Shown: piece by piece, positions 35,802 to 44,468 of the stretch | Layout: each line of letters begins with the position of its first letter | How positions within the stretch are numbered: the first letter of the stretch is position 1 | DNA from: an uncultured Lachnospiraceae bacterium | GTDB lineage: Bacteria; Bacillota; Clostridia; Lachnospirales; Lachnospiraceae | Reading direction: 5' to 3' | Assembly (NCBI GenBank): GCA_910579735.1 | Contig: CAJTUZ010000020.1 | Location: 5,800-69,799, forward strand | DNA: 64,000 bases | The notes under the pieces: generated by a model | The model's database searches: none | The model's input: the letters and a program-made list of their open reading frames with translations, nothing else | Told to the model about the DNA's origin: nothing | Position numbers and translations under genes: made by a program

Positions 35802-37310
35802 TTATTTGTCACCTCCCGCAATCGTACCCATAACCTTGTTCTGGTTCAGATCATCACCCGTCAGCTCGCCTACTACCCTGCGGTCTCTCATAACGATCAG
35901 ACGGGAACAGGTACGCAGCATTTCATCCATTTCGGAAGATATAAAGGTAACGCTCATGCCTTCCGATGCAAGTTTCAGTACCAGTTTCTGTATATCCACT
36001 TTTGTACCGACATCAATACCACGCGTCGGCTCATCCAGAATCAGATATTCCGGATGCGTTAAGAGCCATCTGGCAAGAATAACCTTCTGCTGGTTACCGC
36101 CGGAAAGCGATTTGATCGGCGTATCCGCAGATGCGGTCTTAATGCTTAACAGTTTTATGTATTCATCCGCAAATTTATTTGCTTCCGCTTTCGAGAACGG
36201 TCTGAAGAAACCTTTGAGTACCTGCTGCGCAAGAATCAGATTATCGCGGACGGAAAGATCGCCAACGATACCATCGATCTTACGGTCTTCAGGCAGATAT
36301 GCGATTCCGTTCTTCATCGCATCGAGCGGCTTGTTGATCTTGATCACCTTGCCGTCTTTTTTCACGGTACCGCCGAGTACTCTGTCCGCGCCGAAGATCG
36401 CACGCACACACTCGCTTCTGCCGGAACCGAGCAGTCCTGTGAAGCCGTTTACTTCCCCCTTATCGATATGGAAATCAAACGGTTTGATACCGGCATCGCT
36501 TACAAGTCCTTCTGCCTCCAGTACAGGTACCGAACCCTCTTTGCGCTCAAATTTAGGCGCCTCACTCTGAATATCCGCCATATCGTCCAGCTCTTTGCCA
36601 AGCATCTTGGAAACAAGCTGTACACGGGGCAGATCTTTGATCGGGTATTCACCTACCAGTTTACCATCGCGCATAACCGTGATCGTGTCACATACCTCAT
36701 ACACCTGATCCAGGAAGTGTGTAACGAAAATAATGCCGACACCTTTGGCCTTCAGTTCACGCATAAGTTTAAATAATTTAGCAACCTCCTGCTCATCAAG
36801 CGAAGAGGTAGGTTCATCCAGAATAAGTACTTTACAGTCCATATCTACCGCACGCGCGATAGCGATCATCTGCTGAACCGCAATAGAACAGCTCTCAAGC
36901 TGCTGTGTTGCTTTCGCAGGAATATCCAAAGACTGTAAAATTTTCTCCGTATCGGCGTTCATCTTCTTCCAATTCTGATATACGCTTTTCGTACGGCCAA
37001 TAAATATATTTTCAGCGACCGAAAGATTCGGACACAATGTAATCTCCTGATATACGGTACTGATACCGACTTTCTGAGCATCCTGCGGCGAACGGATCGT
37101 CGCTACGCTGCCCTCAAGGGATATCTGTCCCTCGTCTTTTTCGTAAACCCCAGTCAGAACTTTAATCAATGTTGATTTTCCGGCACCGTTCTCCCCCATC
37201 AATGCATGTACTTCACCTTTTCGCAGTGTGAAGTCTACCCCCTGCAAGGCCCGTACGCCGGGAAAGCTTTTATGAATATTTCTCATTTCCAGTAAAGCGC
37301 TTTCTTTCAC
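35802..37310 (-). CDS. Sugar ABC transporter ATPase, YtfR/AraG type
   Basis: About 502 residues with two nucleotide-binding domains, as in CUT2 importers. The first has GENGAGKSTLIKVLTG, a divergent signature (CSIAVQQMIAIARAV) and LILDEPTSSLDEQE. The second has a degenerate Walker A (GLLGSGRSECVRAIFG) and LSGGNQQKVILARWL with LILDEPTRGIDVGTK, the usual asymmetry. A GTG start at 37310 with AGGAGG upstream is preferred; another GTG at 37322 overlaps the ribosome site. Confidence 0.92.
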   Translation of the reverse strand: MKESALLEMRNIHKSFPGVRALQGVDFTLRKGEVHALMGENGAGKSTLIKVLTGVYEKDEGQISLEGSVATIRSPQDAQKVGISTVYQEITLCPNLSVAENIFIGRTKSVYQNWKKMNADTEKILQSLDIPAKATQQLESCSIAVQQMIAIARAVDMDCKVLILDEPTSSLDEQEVAKLFKLMRELKAKGVGIIFVTHFLDQVYEVCDTITVMRDGKLVGEYPIKDLPRVQLVSKMLGKELDDMADIQSEAPKFERKEGSVPVLEAEGLVSDAGIKPFDFHIDKGEVNGFTGLLGSGRSECVRAIFGADRVLGGTVKKDGKVIKINKPLDAMKNGIAYLPEDRKIDGIVGDLSVRDNLILAQQVLKGFFRPFSKAEANKFADEYIKLLSIKTASADTPIKSLSGGNQQKVILARWLLTHPEYLILDEPTRGIDVGTKVDIQKLVLKLASEGMSVTFISSEMDEMLRTCSRLIVMRDRRVVGELTGDDLNQNKVMGTIAGGDK

Positions 37311-37390
37311 CCCTAAGTTCACCTCCTACATAATCCTTTCAAGAAAATAACGGATGCCACGCTCCGCGAGAACATCCTTGTCTTTCCATT

Positions 37391-37493
37391 AAAAAAGTGT
37401 CTTTGACACCTTCTGATTCCAAATCCGTTCCCCAACGGACTTTCCTATAAATAAGGCGCGGTACAGAGCTTTAAAAATATTCTGCGCCGCGCC
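37391..37493 (-). terminator. Intergenic hairpins between binding-protein and ATPase genes
   Basis: The 224-base gap holds a long GC-rich stem (37455-37461 with 37487-37493 plus flanks) and then GTGTC-AAA-GACAC followed by six T residues (37391-37409). The first would protect the 3' end of the binding-protein mRNA; the second is a weak terminator. Together they explain excess binding protein, as in many sugar ABC operons. Confidence 0.6.
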
Positions 37494-37534
37494 CTTACTT
37501 ACCTTAACAATAAGTTACGTATCAGCTTTTCAGT

Positions 37535-38677
37535 TTAGATACCATACTTCTCAACATCATCTGCTGTGATCTCAGTAGCGTCAAAGCCTTTTTCATCCAT
37601 GATGATGGTCTTCTGGTCGATTGTTCCGCCGCTCTCAAGAGTCTTGATGATATCGTTGATATAAGAAGACTGGAACGGGTTACACTGACCGTCGTAGTTC
37701 CAGTTCTGGTCAAGTAATTCCTGAAGTGCCCACTTGTTGCAGTCAAATCCCATGATGATTACGTCTTTGCCAACACCGTGAGAAATGTTTGCCGCATCAA
37801 GTGCTGCTACAGCGCCTCTTGCCATATCGTCATTCTCTGCATAGATAACATTGAATTCCTGTCCGGAATCGATTACGGACTGTACGATCTGCTGAGCTGT
37901 TTCAGCATTCCACTCTGCTGTCTGCTGTGTAACAATGTTCCATCCTTCGGAAGCTGCTGCTGCATCCATTGCTGCGGAACGGCCCTTCTGTGCTGCTGTT
38001 CCCATAACGCCCTGAAGGTGGATAATGTTGTAAGACTCAAGTCCCTGTCCTTTTAACCAGTCAACAGCTGTCTGGCCTTCTTTTTCCATATCGGAAACGA
38101 TAGATGCTTCATAAAGGCTCTCGTCAGCGTCGATTACACGGTCAAACAGGATAACCTTAATGCCTGCGTTCTGTGCATCTGTCAATACGGAATCCCAACC
38201 TGCTGTATCAGCTGCGGAAAGAAGAAGATAATCAACTTCGTTCTGGATAAATGTCTGTGCATATGCGATCTGCTCGTCATTTACATTGCTGTAAGAGAAA
38301 GATGCATCGTATCCGTTTTCTTCTGTAAAGGTTGCTTTCAGATCGTTGTCATTTGCTGTACGATATCCGGATTCATTCGGATTGTTGTTAATAATACCAA
38401 CTTTGATCAGTTCTCCTGAAGAAGCTGTATCTGCTGTGTCATCTGCTGCCGCATCATCCGTTGCCGTGTCTGCTGCCGCATCATCTGTTGCCGTGTCTGC
38501 TGCCGCATCATCTGTTGCCGTGTCTGCTGCTGCATCATCTGTTGCTGTGTCTGCTGCCGCATCATCTGTTGCTGCCGTGTCTGCTGTTGTAGTTGTGCTG
38601 CCGTCGTTTCCACAACCGGTTACCAGCGCTGCTACCATAGCTACACTAAGTACCATGGTTAATAACTTCTTTTTCAT
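37535..38677 (-). CDS. Sugar-binding lipoprotein, YtfQ-like
   Basis: 380 residues. The signal peptide ends in the lipobox VTGC (Cys22). A 55-residue Asp/Ala/Thr-rich repeated linker (about 31-85) tethers the type I periplasmic-binding fold. The domain has IIHLQGVMGTAAQKGRSAAM and EFNVIYAENDDMARGAVAAL, close to YtfQ family strings. GGAGG precedes the ATG. First gene of the importer operon, divergent from araR; probably binds L-arabinose in furanose or pyranose form. Substrate inferred from context. Confidence 0.92.
   Translation of the reverse strand: MKKKLLTMVLSVAMVAALVTGCGNDGSTTTTADTAATDDAAADTATDDAAADTATDDAAADTATDDAAADTATDDAAADDTADTASSGELIKVGIINNNPNESGYRTANDNDLKATFTEENGYDASFSYSNVNDEQIAYAQTFIQNEVDYLLLSAADTAGWDSVLTDAQNAGIKVILFDRVIDADESLYEASIVSDMEKEGQTAVDWLKGQGLESYNIIHLQGVMGTAAQKGRSAAMDAAAASEGWNIVTQQTAEWNAETAQQIVQSVIDSGQEFNVIYAENDDMARGAVAALDAANISHGVGKDVIIMGFDCNKWALQELLDQNWNYDGQCNPFQSSYINDIIKTLESGGTIDQKTIIMDEKGFDATEITADDVEKYGI
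38423..38587 (-). repeat. 27-bp tandem repeats encoding the lipoprotein linker
   Basis: Four to five near-identical 9-codon units (core TDDAAADTA) follow the lipidated Cys. The units differ by only a few bases, so copy number probably varies between strains and changes the tether length. Confidence 0.88.
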
Positions 38678-39092
38678 TCTTTCATCCTCCTTTTTTGTAA
38701 GGCCGTTTTGTCTTTGCCGTCCTTACTGGTTAAAGTCTAACAGAAGTTTGTAATTCCGACAAGTAATTTTTCGTTGTTATAGCTAATTTGAACGGTTTTT
38801 ATAATACAAATTGTGCGGATAAACATACAGATTCGATACAAATTTTTCTGTTTTTACAATTTTTTACGATTTTAAAACGTTTTACGTCCGATTTTTTTTG
38901 ATATCTTAAAATACCTTCAAGAAATTGGCAGCTTTTTTATGGTCAATTCTCCTATACCGGATAGAAAAAAGCCAGTTTTTTTACTCCTTTTTGATAAAAG
39001 TTAAATTTTTTATGAAAAAATATGCCTCCGCATCTTATTTTAATTAAAAAAATATGATATTTTTATAATAGAGAATTTGATTGGGAGCAGTC
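38678..39092. promoter_or_regulatory. Divergent ara control region with repeated TACAAAT sites
   Basis: 415 AT-rich bases without a gene. TACAAAT occurs at 38815-38821 and 38837-38843 in the same orientation, 22 bases apart; it equals the half-site of the Bacillus subtilis AraR operator as I recall it. TATTAT on the minus strand (38811-38816) touching the first copy could be the -10 for the binding-protein gene. TAAAACGTTTTA near 38873 is a perfect palindrome, and TATAAT at 39064 is a plausible -10 for araR. Assignment is inferential. Confidence 0.5.
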
Positions 39093-40178
39093 ATGGGTAC
39101 AAAATACAGACAACTGGCGGAACAATTGAAGAAAGAACTGACAGATTATATCCGGTACGAACATTCCAAACTTCCTACGGAGCAGGAGTTGTGCGCGCAT
39201 TTTCAGGTCAGCCGGCAAACCGTCCGGCAGGCGCTCCTTCTTCTGGAAGAAGAAGGACTGATCTCCCGCAGGCAGGGAAGCGGCTCTTATGCCACAGGTC
39301 TGCTTCCGGATGCAGGCCAGAATCACGTTGCCATTTTGCTTTCTTCCGACACGGAGTACATTTTCCCCGCACTTTTGGGCGACCTGAAAGCATTTTTGTC
39401 CAAAGAAGGCTATTCCGTTTCCGTCTTTATCACAGATAACCGGACCGATACGGAACGGATTATTTTACAAAGGCTGAGCGAAGAACCTCTGCGCGGCCTG
39501 ATTGCCGAACCTTCCCGTTCGGCGCTTCCGACGCCGAACTTTGACTTGTACGAACGCCTTTCCGCCGCAGGAACGAACATCGTCTTTTTTCACGGCTATT
39601 ATTCCAACCTGCCGCCCTCTTTGTATGTAAAAGATGACAATTTCAACGGCGGTTTTGCTTTAGGACAGTTCTTAATGGAACAGAATCATAAACAGATCGC
39701 CGGAATCTTTCAGTTAGATACCATCCAGGGACAGGAACGCCATCTGGGGTTCGTGCGTTCCATGTTAGAGGCCGGCCTGCCGATCAATGAGGATACGATT
39801 GCCTGGTTTACGACAGAGCAGCTTACACGGCTGCAAAAAAAGCAGGACACCCGGTTCCTGTCCGATTTTATCGGCCAGACCCTGCAGTCCTGCTCCGCCG
39901 TTATCTGTCACAATGACGAGATCGCCTACTGGCTGATCAAAGAATTATCATACAGCAATATCCGTGTACCGGAAGACATCAGTATCGTCAGCTTTGACAA
40001 CAGCTACCTGAGCGATTTGTCCTCTCCCGGCCTGACTTCGCTTTCCCATGAGCCGCATGCAATGGCCGAAGCTGCAGTATCTCTTCTGAGCCGGAAAATG
40101 CAGGGCCGCAGCGCGGAATCCATGGAGCTTTCATGGAATCTTGTCGGACGCGGGAGCTGTGTCCGCCGCAAAGACTGA
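39093..40178 (+). CDS. araR: AraR-like repressor (GntR head, LacI-type effector domain)
   Basis: 361 residues. The N-terminal winged helix is GntR-type (KLPTEQELCAHFQVSRQTVR, then LLLEEEGLISRRQGSGSYA). The C-terminal about 280 residues form a LacI/periplasmic-binding fold (CSAVICHNDEIAYWLIKELS, IVSFDNSYLSDLSSPGLTS). This domain pairing defines AraR, which binds L-arabinose and represses ara genes. ATG at 39093 has GGGAG upstream. The gene is divergent from the importer, and its stop lies 4 bases from the convergent response-regulator gene. Confidence 0.88.
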   Translation: MGTKYRQLAEQLKKELTDYIRYEHSKLPTEQELCAHFQVSRQTVRQALLLLEEEGLISRRQGSGSYATGLLPDAGQNHVAILLSSDTEYIFPALLGDLKAFLSKEGYSVSVFITDNRTDTERIILQRLSEEPLRGLIAEPSRSALPTPNFDLYERLSAAGTNIVFFHGYYSNLPPSLYVKDDNFNGGFALGQFLMEQNHKQIAGIFQLDTIQGQERHLGFVRSMLEAGLPINEDTIAWFTTEQLTRLQKKQDTRFLSDFIGQTLQSCSAVICHNDEIAYWLIKELSYSNIRVPEDISIVSFDNSYLSDLSSPGLTSLSHEPHAMAEAAVSLLSRKMQGRSAESMELSWNLVGRGSCVRRKD

Positions 40179-40182
40179 CTTT

Positions 40183-41790
40183 CTATGCCCGGTATTCCCT
40201 GGGCGTACAGCCCTGTGTTTTTTTGAATACAAAACTGAAATAATGCGGGTTTTTATAGCCGACCGCAAGCGCAATTTCACTGGCCCGCATCTCTGTCTCC
40301 AGCAGTAACTGCTTGGCTTTCTCCATACGCTTATCCGTTACATACTCCACGAAAGTCATCTGCATTTCCTGAGAAAACATCGCGCTGAAATAATTCGGCG
40401 TCACATCCATAATGGCCGCGATCTCATTCAGTGACAGACTTTCCTGCATATAATTCTCTTCGATATATGCAAGCGCTTTTTTTAACGCTTTTCTGCCCTG
40501 ACTGTCATTTTCCTTATCCCGCAGCGCGACTGCCTGCGTCAGCAGTTCTTCCGTATAACGCTGCATATTCTCCAGGCTGATCTCCATTTTCTGAATATTA
40601 TCGATCCGGATGGTCTGCAGAAACTCCTGTTTGGTCACACCAAGACCCTCTATATAAGAAAGTACGGTAAACCAGCTGTTTAAAAGCAGATAATCCCAGA
40701 AGATCTTGGAATGAAGCGCCTGCCCGATCCCGTTTAGGAAATTACTGACAAAATCTTTCACTTCCTCTTTCTGTCCCTTTGCAAGAAAGCTTTTGATCAG
40801 TTCAGGATTGACCTTGGACATATCGATCGTTTCCAATGTGCCTTCTCCGCCTTCCGGCGCCTTACCTTCCGCCGCCTCCTCCGATATAATATGTTTGGAT
40901 GGCTCGAAGAAACGATAACCGAAAACATGATTTAATTTCCGGTAACAGTCCGAAAGCAGGCTGAATCGTTCTACGGCGCTGCCTGCCGCTGCATACCAGT
41001 CGATCTCTTCTTCATACTGTCTGCAGATCTGCTCCATACCTTCCAGACACTTATTCGTCCGCTCTGCAATGGTTTCTTCTTCTCCCTGGATCATAATGCC
41101 ATATACATTGACATTCCATCGGAACACAAGATAATAATTCGGGAAACGCATCAGGAAACGCATCAGCTCTTCATAACATTTCTGACAGGTCTCCCATGAT
41201 TTACGTTTCTCGCCTTTTCCCTGTACATCGATCAAAACCAGATTATAGCAGGGCGCATTCATGTTCAGAGAATGTTTCTGCGCCTCTTCATAAATTTCCT
41301 GAATGGAAAGCTGTCCCGCAAAAACCTTCTCAAAAAAATTACGCAGGACAAACTGCTCATAATCATGCATTTCATCCCGAAATTTGTTCATATAATTTTT
41401 CTGCTCCTGCTCGGATTCGACCTTTTCCTTTACTTCCGTCAGCGCCTTCTGCAGATTCCTTCTCGTGATCGGTTTTAGCAGATATTGTTCGACGCCTACC
41501 TTGATCGCCTGTCTTGCATATTCAAAATCGTCATATCCGCTGATAATAATGATCTTCATTTCCGGAAATTCCTGTCCGACAATATGGCTGAGCGTCAGTC
41601 CGTCCATAAACGGCATCTTGATATCCGTGATCAGGACATCCGGTTTCGTTTTACGGATCAGCGGCAGCGCCATCTCTCCATCGCCCGCTTCCCCGACAAA
41701 CTGGTACCCGAACTGCTCCCACGGAATATTGTCTCTCAGGCCTTCCCTGACTACGCTTTCGTCTTCTACCAAAAAAATTTTCAACGCCAT
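40183..41790 (-). CDS. YesN-type response regulator with AraC DNA-binding domain
   Basis: 535 residues. Receiver domain about 1-120 with phospho-acceptor Asp56 (VLITDIKMP) and Lys in YLLKPITRR. A middle region of about 300 residues has no named motif. Two AraC-type helix-turn-helix units close the protein (LNEIAAIMDVTPNYFSAMFS, ASEIALAVGYKNPHYFSFVF and GCTPREYR). AAGGAG precedes the ATG. Partner of the YesM-like kinase encoded two genes upstream; probable activator of the sugar importer. Confidence 0.92.
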   Translation of the reverse strand: MALKIFLVEDESVVREGLRDNIPWEQFGYQFVGEAGDGEMALPLIRKTKPDVLITDIKMPFMDGLTLSHIVGQEFPEMKIIIISGYDDFEYARQAIKVGVEQYLLKPITRRNLQKALTEVKEKVESEQEQKNYMNKFRDEMHDYEQFVLRNFFEKVFAGQLSIQEIYEEAQKHSLNMNAPCYNLVLIDVQGKGEKRKSWETCQKCYEELMRFLMRFPNYYLVFRWNVNVYGIMIQGEEETIAERTNKCLEGMEQICRQYEEEIDWYAAAGSAVERFSLLSDCYRKLNHVFGYRFFEPSKHIISEEAAEGKAPEGGEGTLETIDMSKVNPELIKSFLAKGQKEEVKDFVSNFLNGIGQALHSKIFWDYLLLNSWFTVLSYIEGLGVTKQEFLQTIRIDNIQKMEISLENMQRYTEELLTQAVALRDKENDSQGRKALKKALAYIEENYMQESLSLNEIAAIMDVTPNYFSAMFSQEMQMTFVEYVTDKRMEKAKQLLLETEMRASEIALAVGYKNPHYFSFVFKKTQGCTPREYRA

Positions 41791-41809
41791 GATCCGTCAC
41801 TCCTTACCT

Positions 41810-42859
41810 CTAATAAGTCCTCGTGTCCAAATATTCACCTACATTTTCCGGCGTAAAGATCTGCTCCTTCACACAGTTTTCTTTTTCTACCATTTCGTTA
41901 TTTTCCAGTCTGTAAAGAATATCCGCAATATACTCTCCCTGTACGGGATTGCACTCTACATCCACATTAATGACGCCCTGCGCCACCATCTCAAGCGCTT
42001 CCCGCACCGCATCGAAAGAAATCAATATCACATCTCCGTTCACACCGGTCGTAATTCCTTTTTCATCCATAGCCTGCAGCACCCCGAACGTCATATCGTC
42101 ATTCTGGGAAACGACTACGTCGATATTCGGATACTTTCTAAGAAACTGTTCCATGACCTCTTTGCCCTTGGCTGTCGTAAAATCCGCCGGCTCCTGCTGC
42201 AGAATATGCCAGTTAGGATGCGCCCCGGCGATCGCATCAAAACCTTCCGTCCTCCCGATCTGGGAAGAAGACCCTATCGTTCCCTGCAATACTACGATGT
42301 TGATCTCCTCATCGCTTCTCCCGGTCTGCCGCAGATACTCTTCCAACCAGATACCGGCGTTCTCTCCCTCTTTTCGCATATCGGAACCGACCCAGGTCGT
42401 ATATAAAGATTCATCGACGGATGCCTTTCTGTCCACCAGGATTACAGGAATGCCTGCGTCTTTGGCTTCCTGCAGCACCGTCTCCCACCCCTCTTCCGTC
42501 ACCGGGGAAAACACAATATAATCCACACGCTGGGAAATAAAACCCCTGATCGCCTTGATCTGATTATCCTGTTTCTGCCTGGCATTGTTAAATTCCAGAA
42601 AAAATCCGTTTTCTCTCGTCAACGTTCCCTGTATGGACTCCGAGTTGGCGGTTCTCCATACTGATTCGCTGCCAAGCTGTGAAAACCCGACCACAATCAA
42701 ATCTTCTTCCGCATCGGAAAGCGCATCCTCTTCCTTTCCCTGCGGCATCACATCCCAGAAAGATCCGCATCCCGCAAGCAATATGCCTATAAGCAGACAT
42801 GCCAGCATCAAAGAAAGACTTCTCCTGCATTTCCTATACACCATTTTATGACTCTTCAT
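41810..42859 (-). CDS. YtfQ-like sugar-binding lipoprotein, probable sensor component
   Basis: 349 residues. Signal peptide with lipobox LAGC. The binding fold begins IVVGFSQLGSESVWRTANSE and has QKQDNQIKAIRGFISQRVDY and VVSQNDDMTFGVLQAMDEKG, very like Escherichia coli YtfQ. It also shares a DESLY...SDM.KEG block with the importer's binding protein at 37535, so the two look paralogous. No transporter genes accompany it; it lies between a kinase and its regulator, overlapping the kinase gene by 14 bases. Likely presents bound sugar to the kinase ectodomain. AAAGGAGG precedes the ATG at 42859. Confidence 0.9.
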   Translation of the reverse strand: MKSHKMVYRKCRRSLSLMLACLLIGILLAGCGSFWDVMPQGKEEDALSDAEEDLIVVGFSQLGSESVWRTANSESIQGTLTRENGFFLEFNNARQKQDNQIKAIRGFISQRVDYIVFSPVTEEGWETVLQEAKDAGIPVILVDRKASVDESLYTTWVGSDMRKEGENAGIWLEEYLRQTGRSDEEINIVVLQGTIGSSSQIGRTEGFDAIAGAHPNWHILQQEPADFTTAKGKEVMEQFLRKYPNIDVVVSQNDDMTFGVLQAMDEKGITTGVNGDVILISFDAVREALEMVAQGVINVDVECNPVQGEYIADILYRLENNEMVEKENCVKEQIFTPENVGEYLDTRTY

Positions 42860-44336
42860 GTATACCTCCTTTCGGCGCATGCTCCATGATCTGAGCCGGG
42901 ATCACAACCTGCACGGTCGTCCCTTCTCCTTTCTTTGACGTGATCGTCATCCCGTACGCTGCCCCGAAATTCATACGGATCCGTTCATTGACATTGGCAA
43001 GGCCGAATCCCGATTCCGTTTCTTTACATGGTCTGATAATTTCTTTCTGCAAACGCTCAACTTCTTCCGCCTCCATGCCCACACCGTTATCCTTTACGGT
43101 CAGACAGATTTCAGGTTCTGCGTCAGTTTGCACCACGGAACCGGTTATCGTGATCTTACCCATTGCCCTTTTATACTTAATGCCGTGATAAAGGGCATTT
43201 TCTACAAGCGGCTGCAGCGTCAGTTTTAAGATCCGGTACGGATATATCTGCGGGTCGATGGCAATTTCATAATCGAGGATATCATGATAACGCACCTGCT
43301 GGATCTCCAGGTAACTGCGGATATGACGTTCCTCATCCCGGATCGTGATGAATTCTTTCCCATGGCTCAGTACCAGCCGGAAAAAATCAGAAAGCGACAC
43401 GACCATATCCACAGCCTGTCCTGTCAGATTGCCTTCGATCAGCCAGATGATCGTATCCAGTGTATTATATAGAAAATGCGGGTTGATCTGTTCCTGCAGC
43501 AAACGCAGTTCCGCGTACCGCATCTTACGTTCGTCCTCTTTGATCTGATTGACCATGATCTCCAGATGCTGTGACATCTCATTGATACTGTCAGCCAGCT
43601 GCGCTACTTCATCCTGTGTCCAAACACCCGCACGGGCGCTGAAATCACCTTCGGATATCTGCCTCGTCACATCACATAATTTCCTGATCGGTCTCGTTAT
43701 CCCGTTAGAGATAAAAGAAGAAACAATAAATACACCGACAATAATGCACAAAAGCAGCACGGTCCATAAAACGATAAACTTCTCAACCTGTATATTCAAC
43801 TGCCCCTTTAAATTCTCGATGCTCTGTGTCTGATAGTAGATATAATACTGAATATCATCCTGTATCAGTTCCGTCAGAATATAAATATTATTATCAAGCA
43901 TTTCAATGTTTTCATCATAATGCCCGCCTTCATCCAGATTATATTGGATATCGTTTACACGATCCTCTAACGTATCGATATTCCTTAACAGCCTCTGCAG
44001 CCAGGATTTACTGTCTTTATCCGTCGTGATGCGCATTAAGACATCGAAATCTTCCCGCAGATCTCCTATTACTTTATAGGGATCTTCCAACGCAGCGTCT
44101 TCGCTTATGTTGGCAAATGTTACGGCGCCTACGACCAGTTTATACAGGCTTTCATCCATTTCTTCCTTAAAGTTCAGATTGTAACTGTTGGCAATGGTCA
44201 TATTGCTTACGATCTCATCATAGGCATTGCTGTAATTTCGAAGGGAAAAAATAAGATAGATCGTAATTGCCACAAACGGCAGAACGGTCACAAGATTCAG
44301 CATCATTAACTTATTTTTTAAAGAATATTTATTCAT
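42846..44336 (-). CDS. YesM/LytS-type sensor histidine kinase
   Basis: 496 residues. Two membrane helices (about 10-28 and 186-208) enclose an extracellular helical region of about 155 residues. A HAMP domain follows (GITRPIRKLCDVTRQISEGD), then the His_kinase motif QINPHFLYNTLDTIIWL with the phospho-acceptor His, and the ATPase part (LVENALYHGIKYK, VKDNGVGM, GFGLANVNERI). The ribosome site is weak. With the lipoprotein and YesN-type regulator it forms a three-component system, comparable to XylFII-LytS-YesN of Clostridium beijerinckii, here probably for arabinose. Confidence 0.92.
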   Translation of the reverse strand: MNKYSLKNKLMMLNLVTVLPFVAITIYLIFSLRNYSNAYDEIVSNMTIANSYNLNFKEEMDESLYKLVVGAVTFANISEDAALEDPYKVIGDLREDFDVLMRITTDKDSKSWLQRLLRNIDTLEDRVNDIQYNLDEGGHYDENIEMLDNNIYILTELIQDDIQYYIYYQTQSIENLKGQLNIQVEKFIVLWTVLLLCIIVGVFIVSSFISNGITRPIRKLCDVTRQISEGDFSARAGVWTQDEVAQLADSINEMSQHLEIMVNQIKEDERKMRYAELRLLQEQINPHFLYNTLDTIIWLIEGNLTGQAVDMVVSLSDFFRLVLSHGKEFITIRDEERHIRSYLEIQQVRYHDILDYEIAIDPQIYPYRILKLTLQPLVENALYHGIKYKRAMGKITITGSVVQTDAEPEICLTVKDNGVGMEAEEVERLQKEIIRPCKETESGFGLANVNERIRMNFGAAYGMTITSKKGEGTTVQVVIPAQIMEHAPKGGIHEES

Positions 44337-44468
44337 AAACGATCGCTTTCTTTTCTGTGTCCTGTTTCACTTCATATTTATAGTATATCGTTATAATATT
44401 GCTTGCGCTTTCCCTCAAGTCAGTGTAATATAATCGTATATCTTATTAATTCTGTACAGAAGAAAGGT

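Noticed and set aside
38407..38613. Gln/Met/Arg-rich minus-strand frame
   Set aside because: Out-of-frame reading of the 27-bp repeats in the lipoprotein gene.
41465..42406. 313-codon plus-strand frame
   Set aside because: Antisense to the regulator and lipoprotein genes and spans their junction; no ribosome site.
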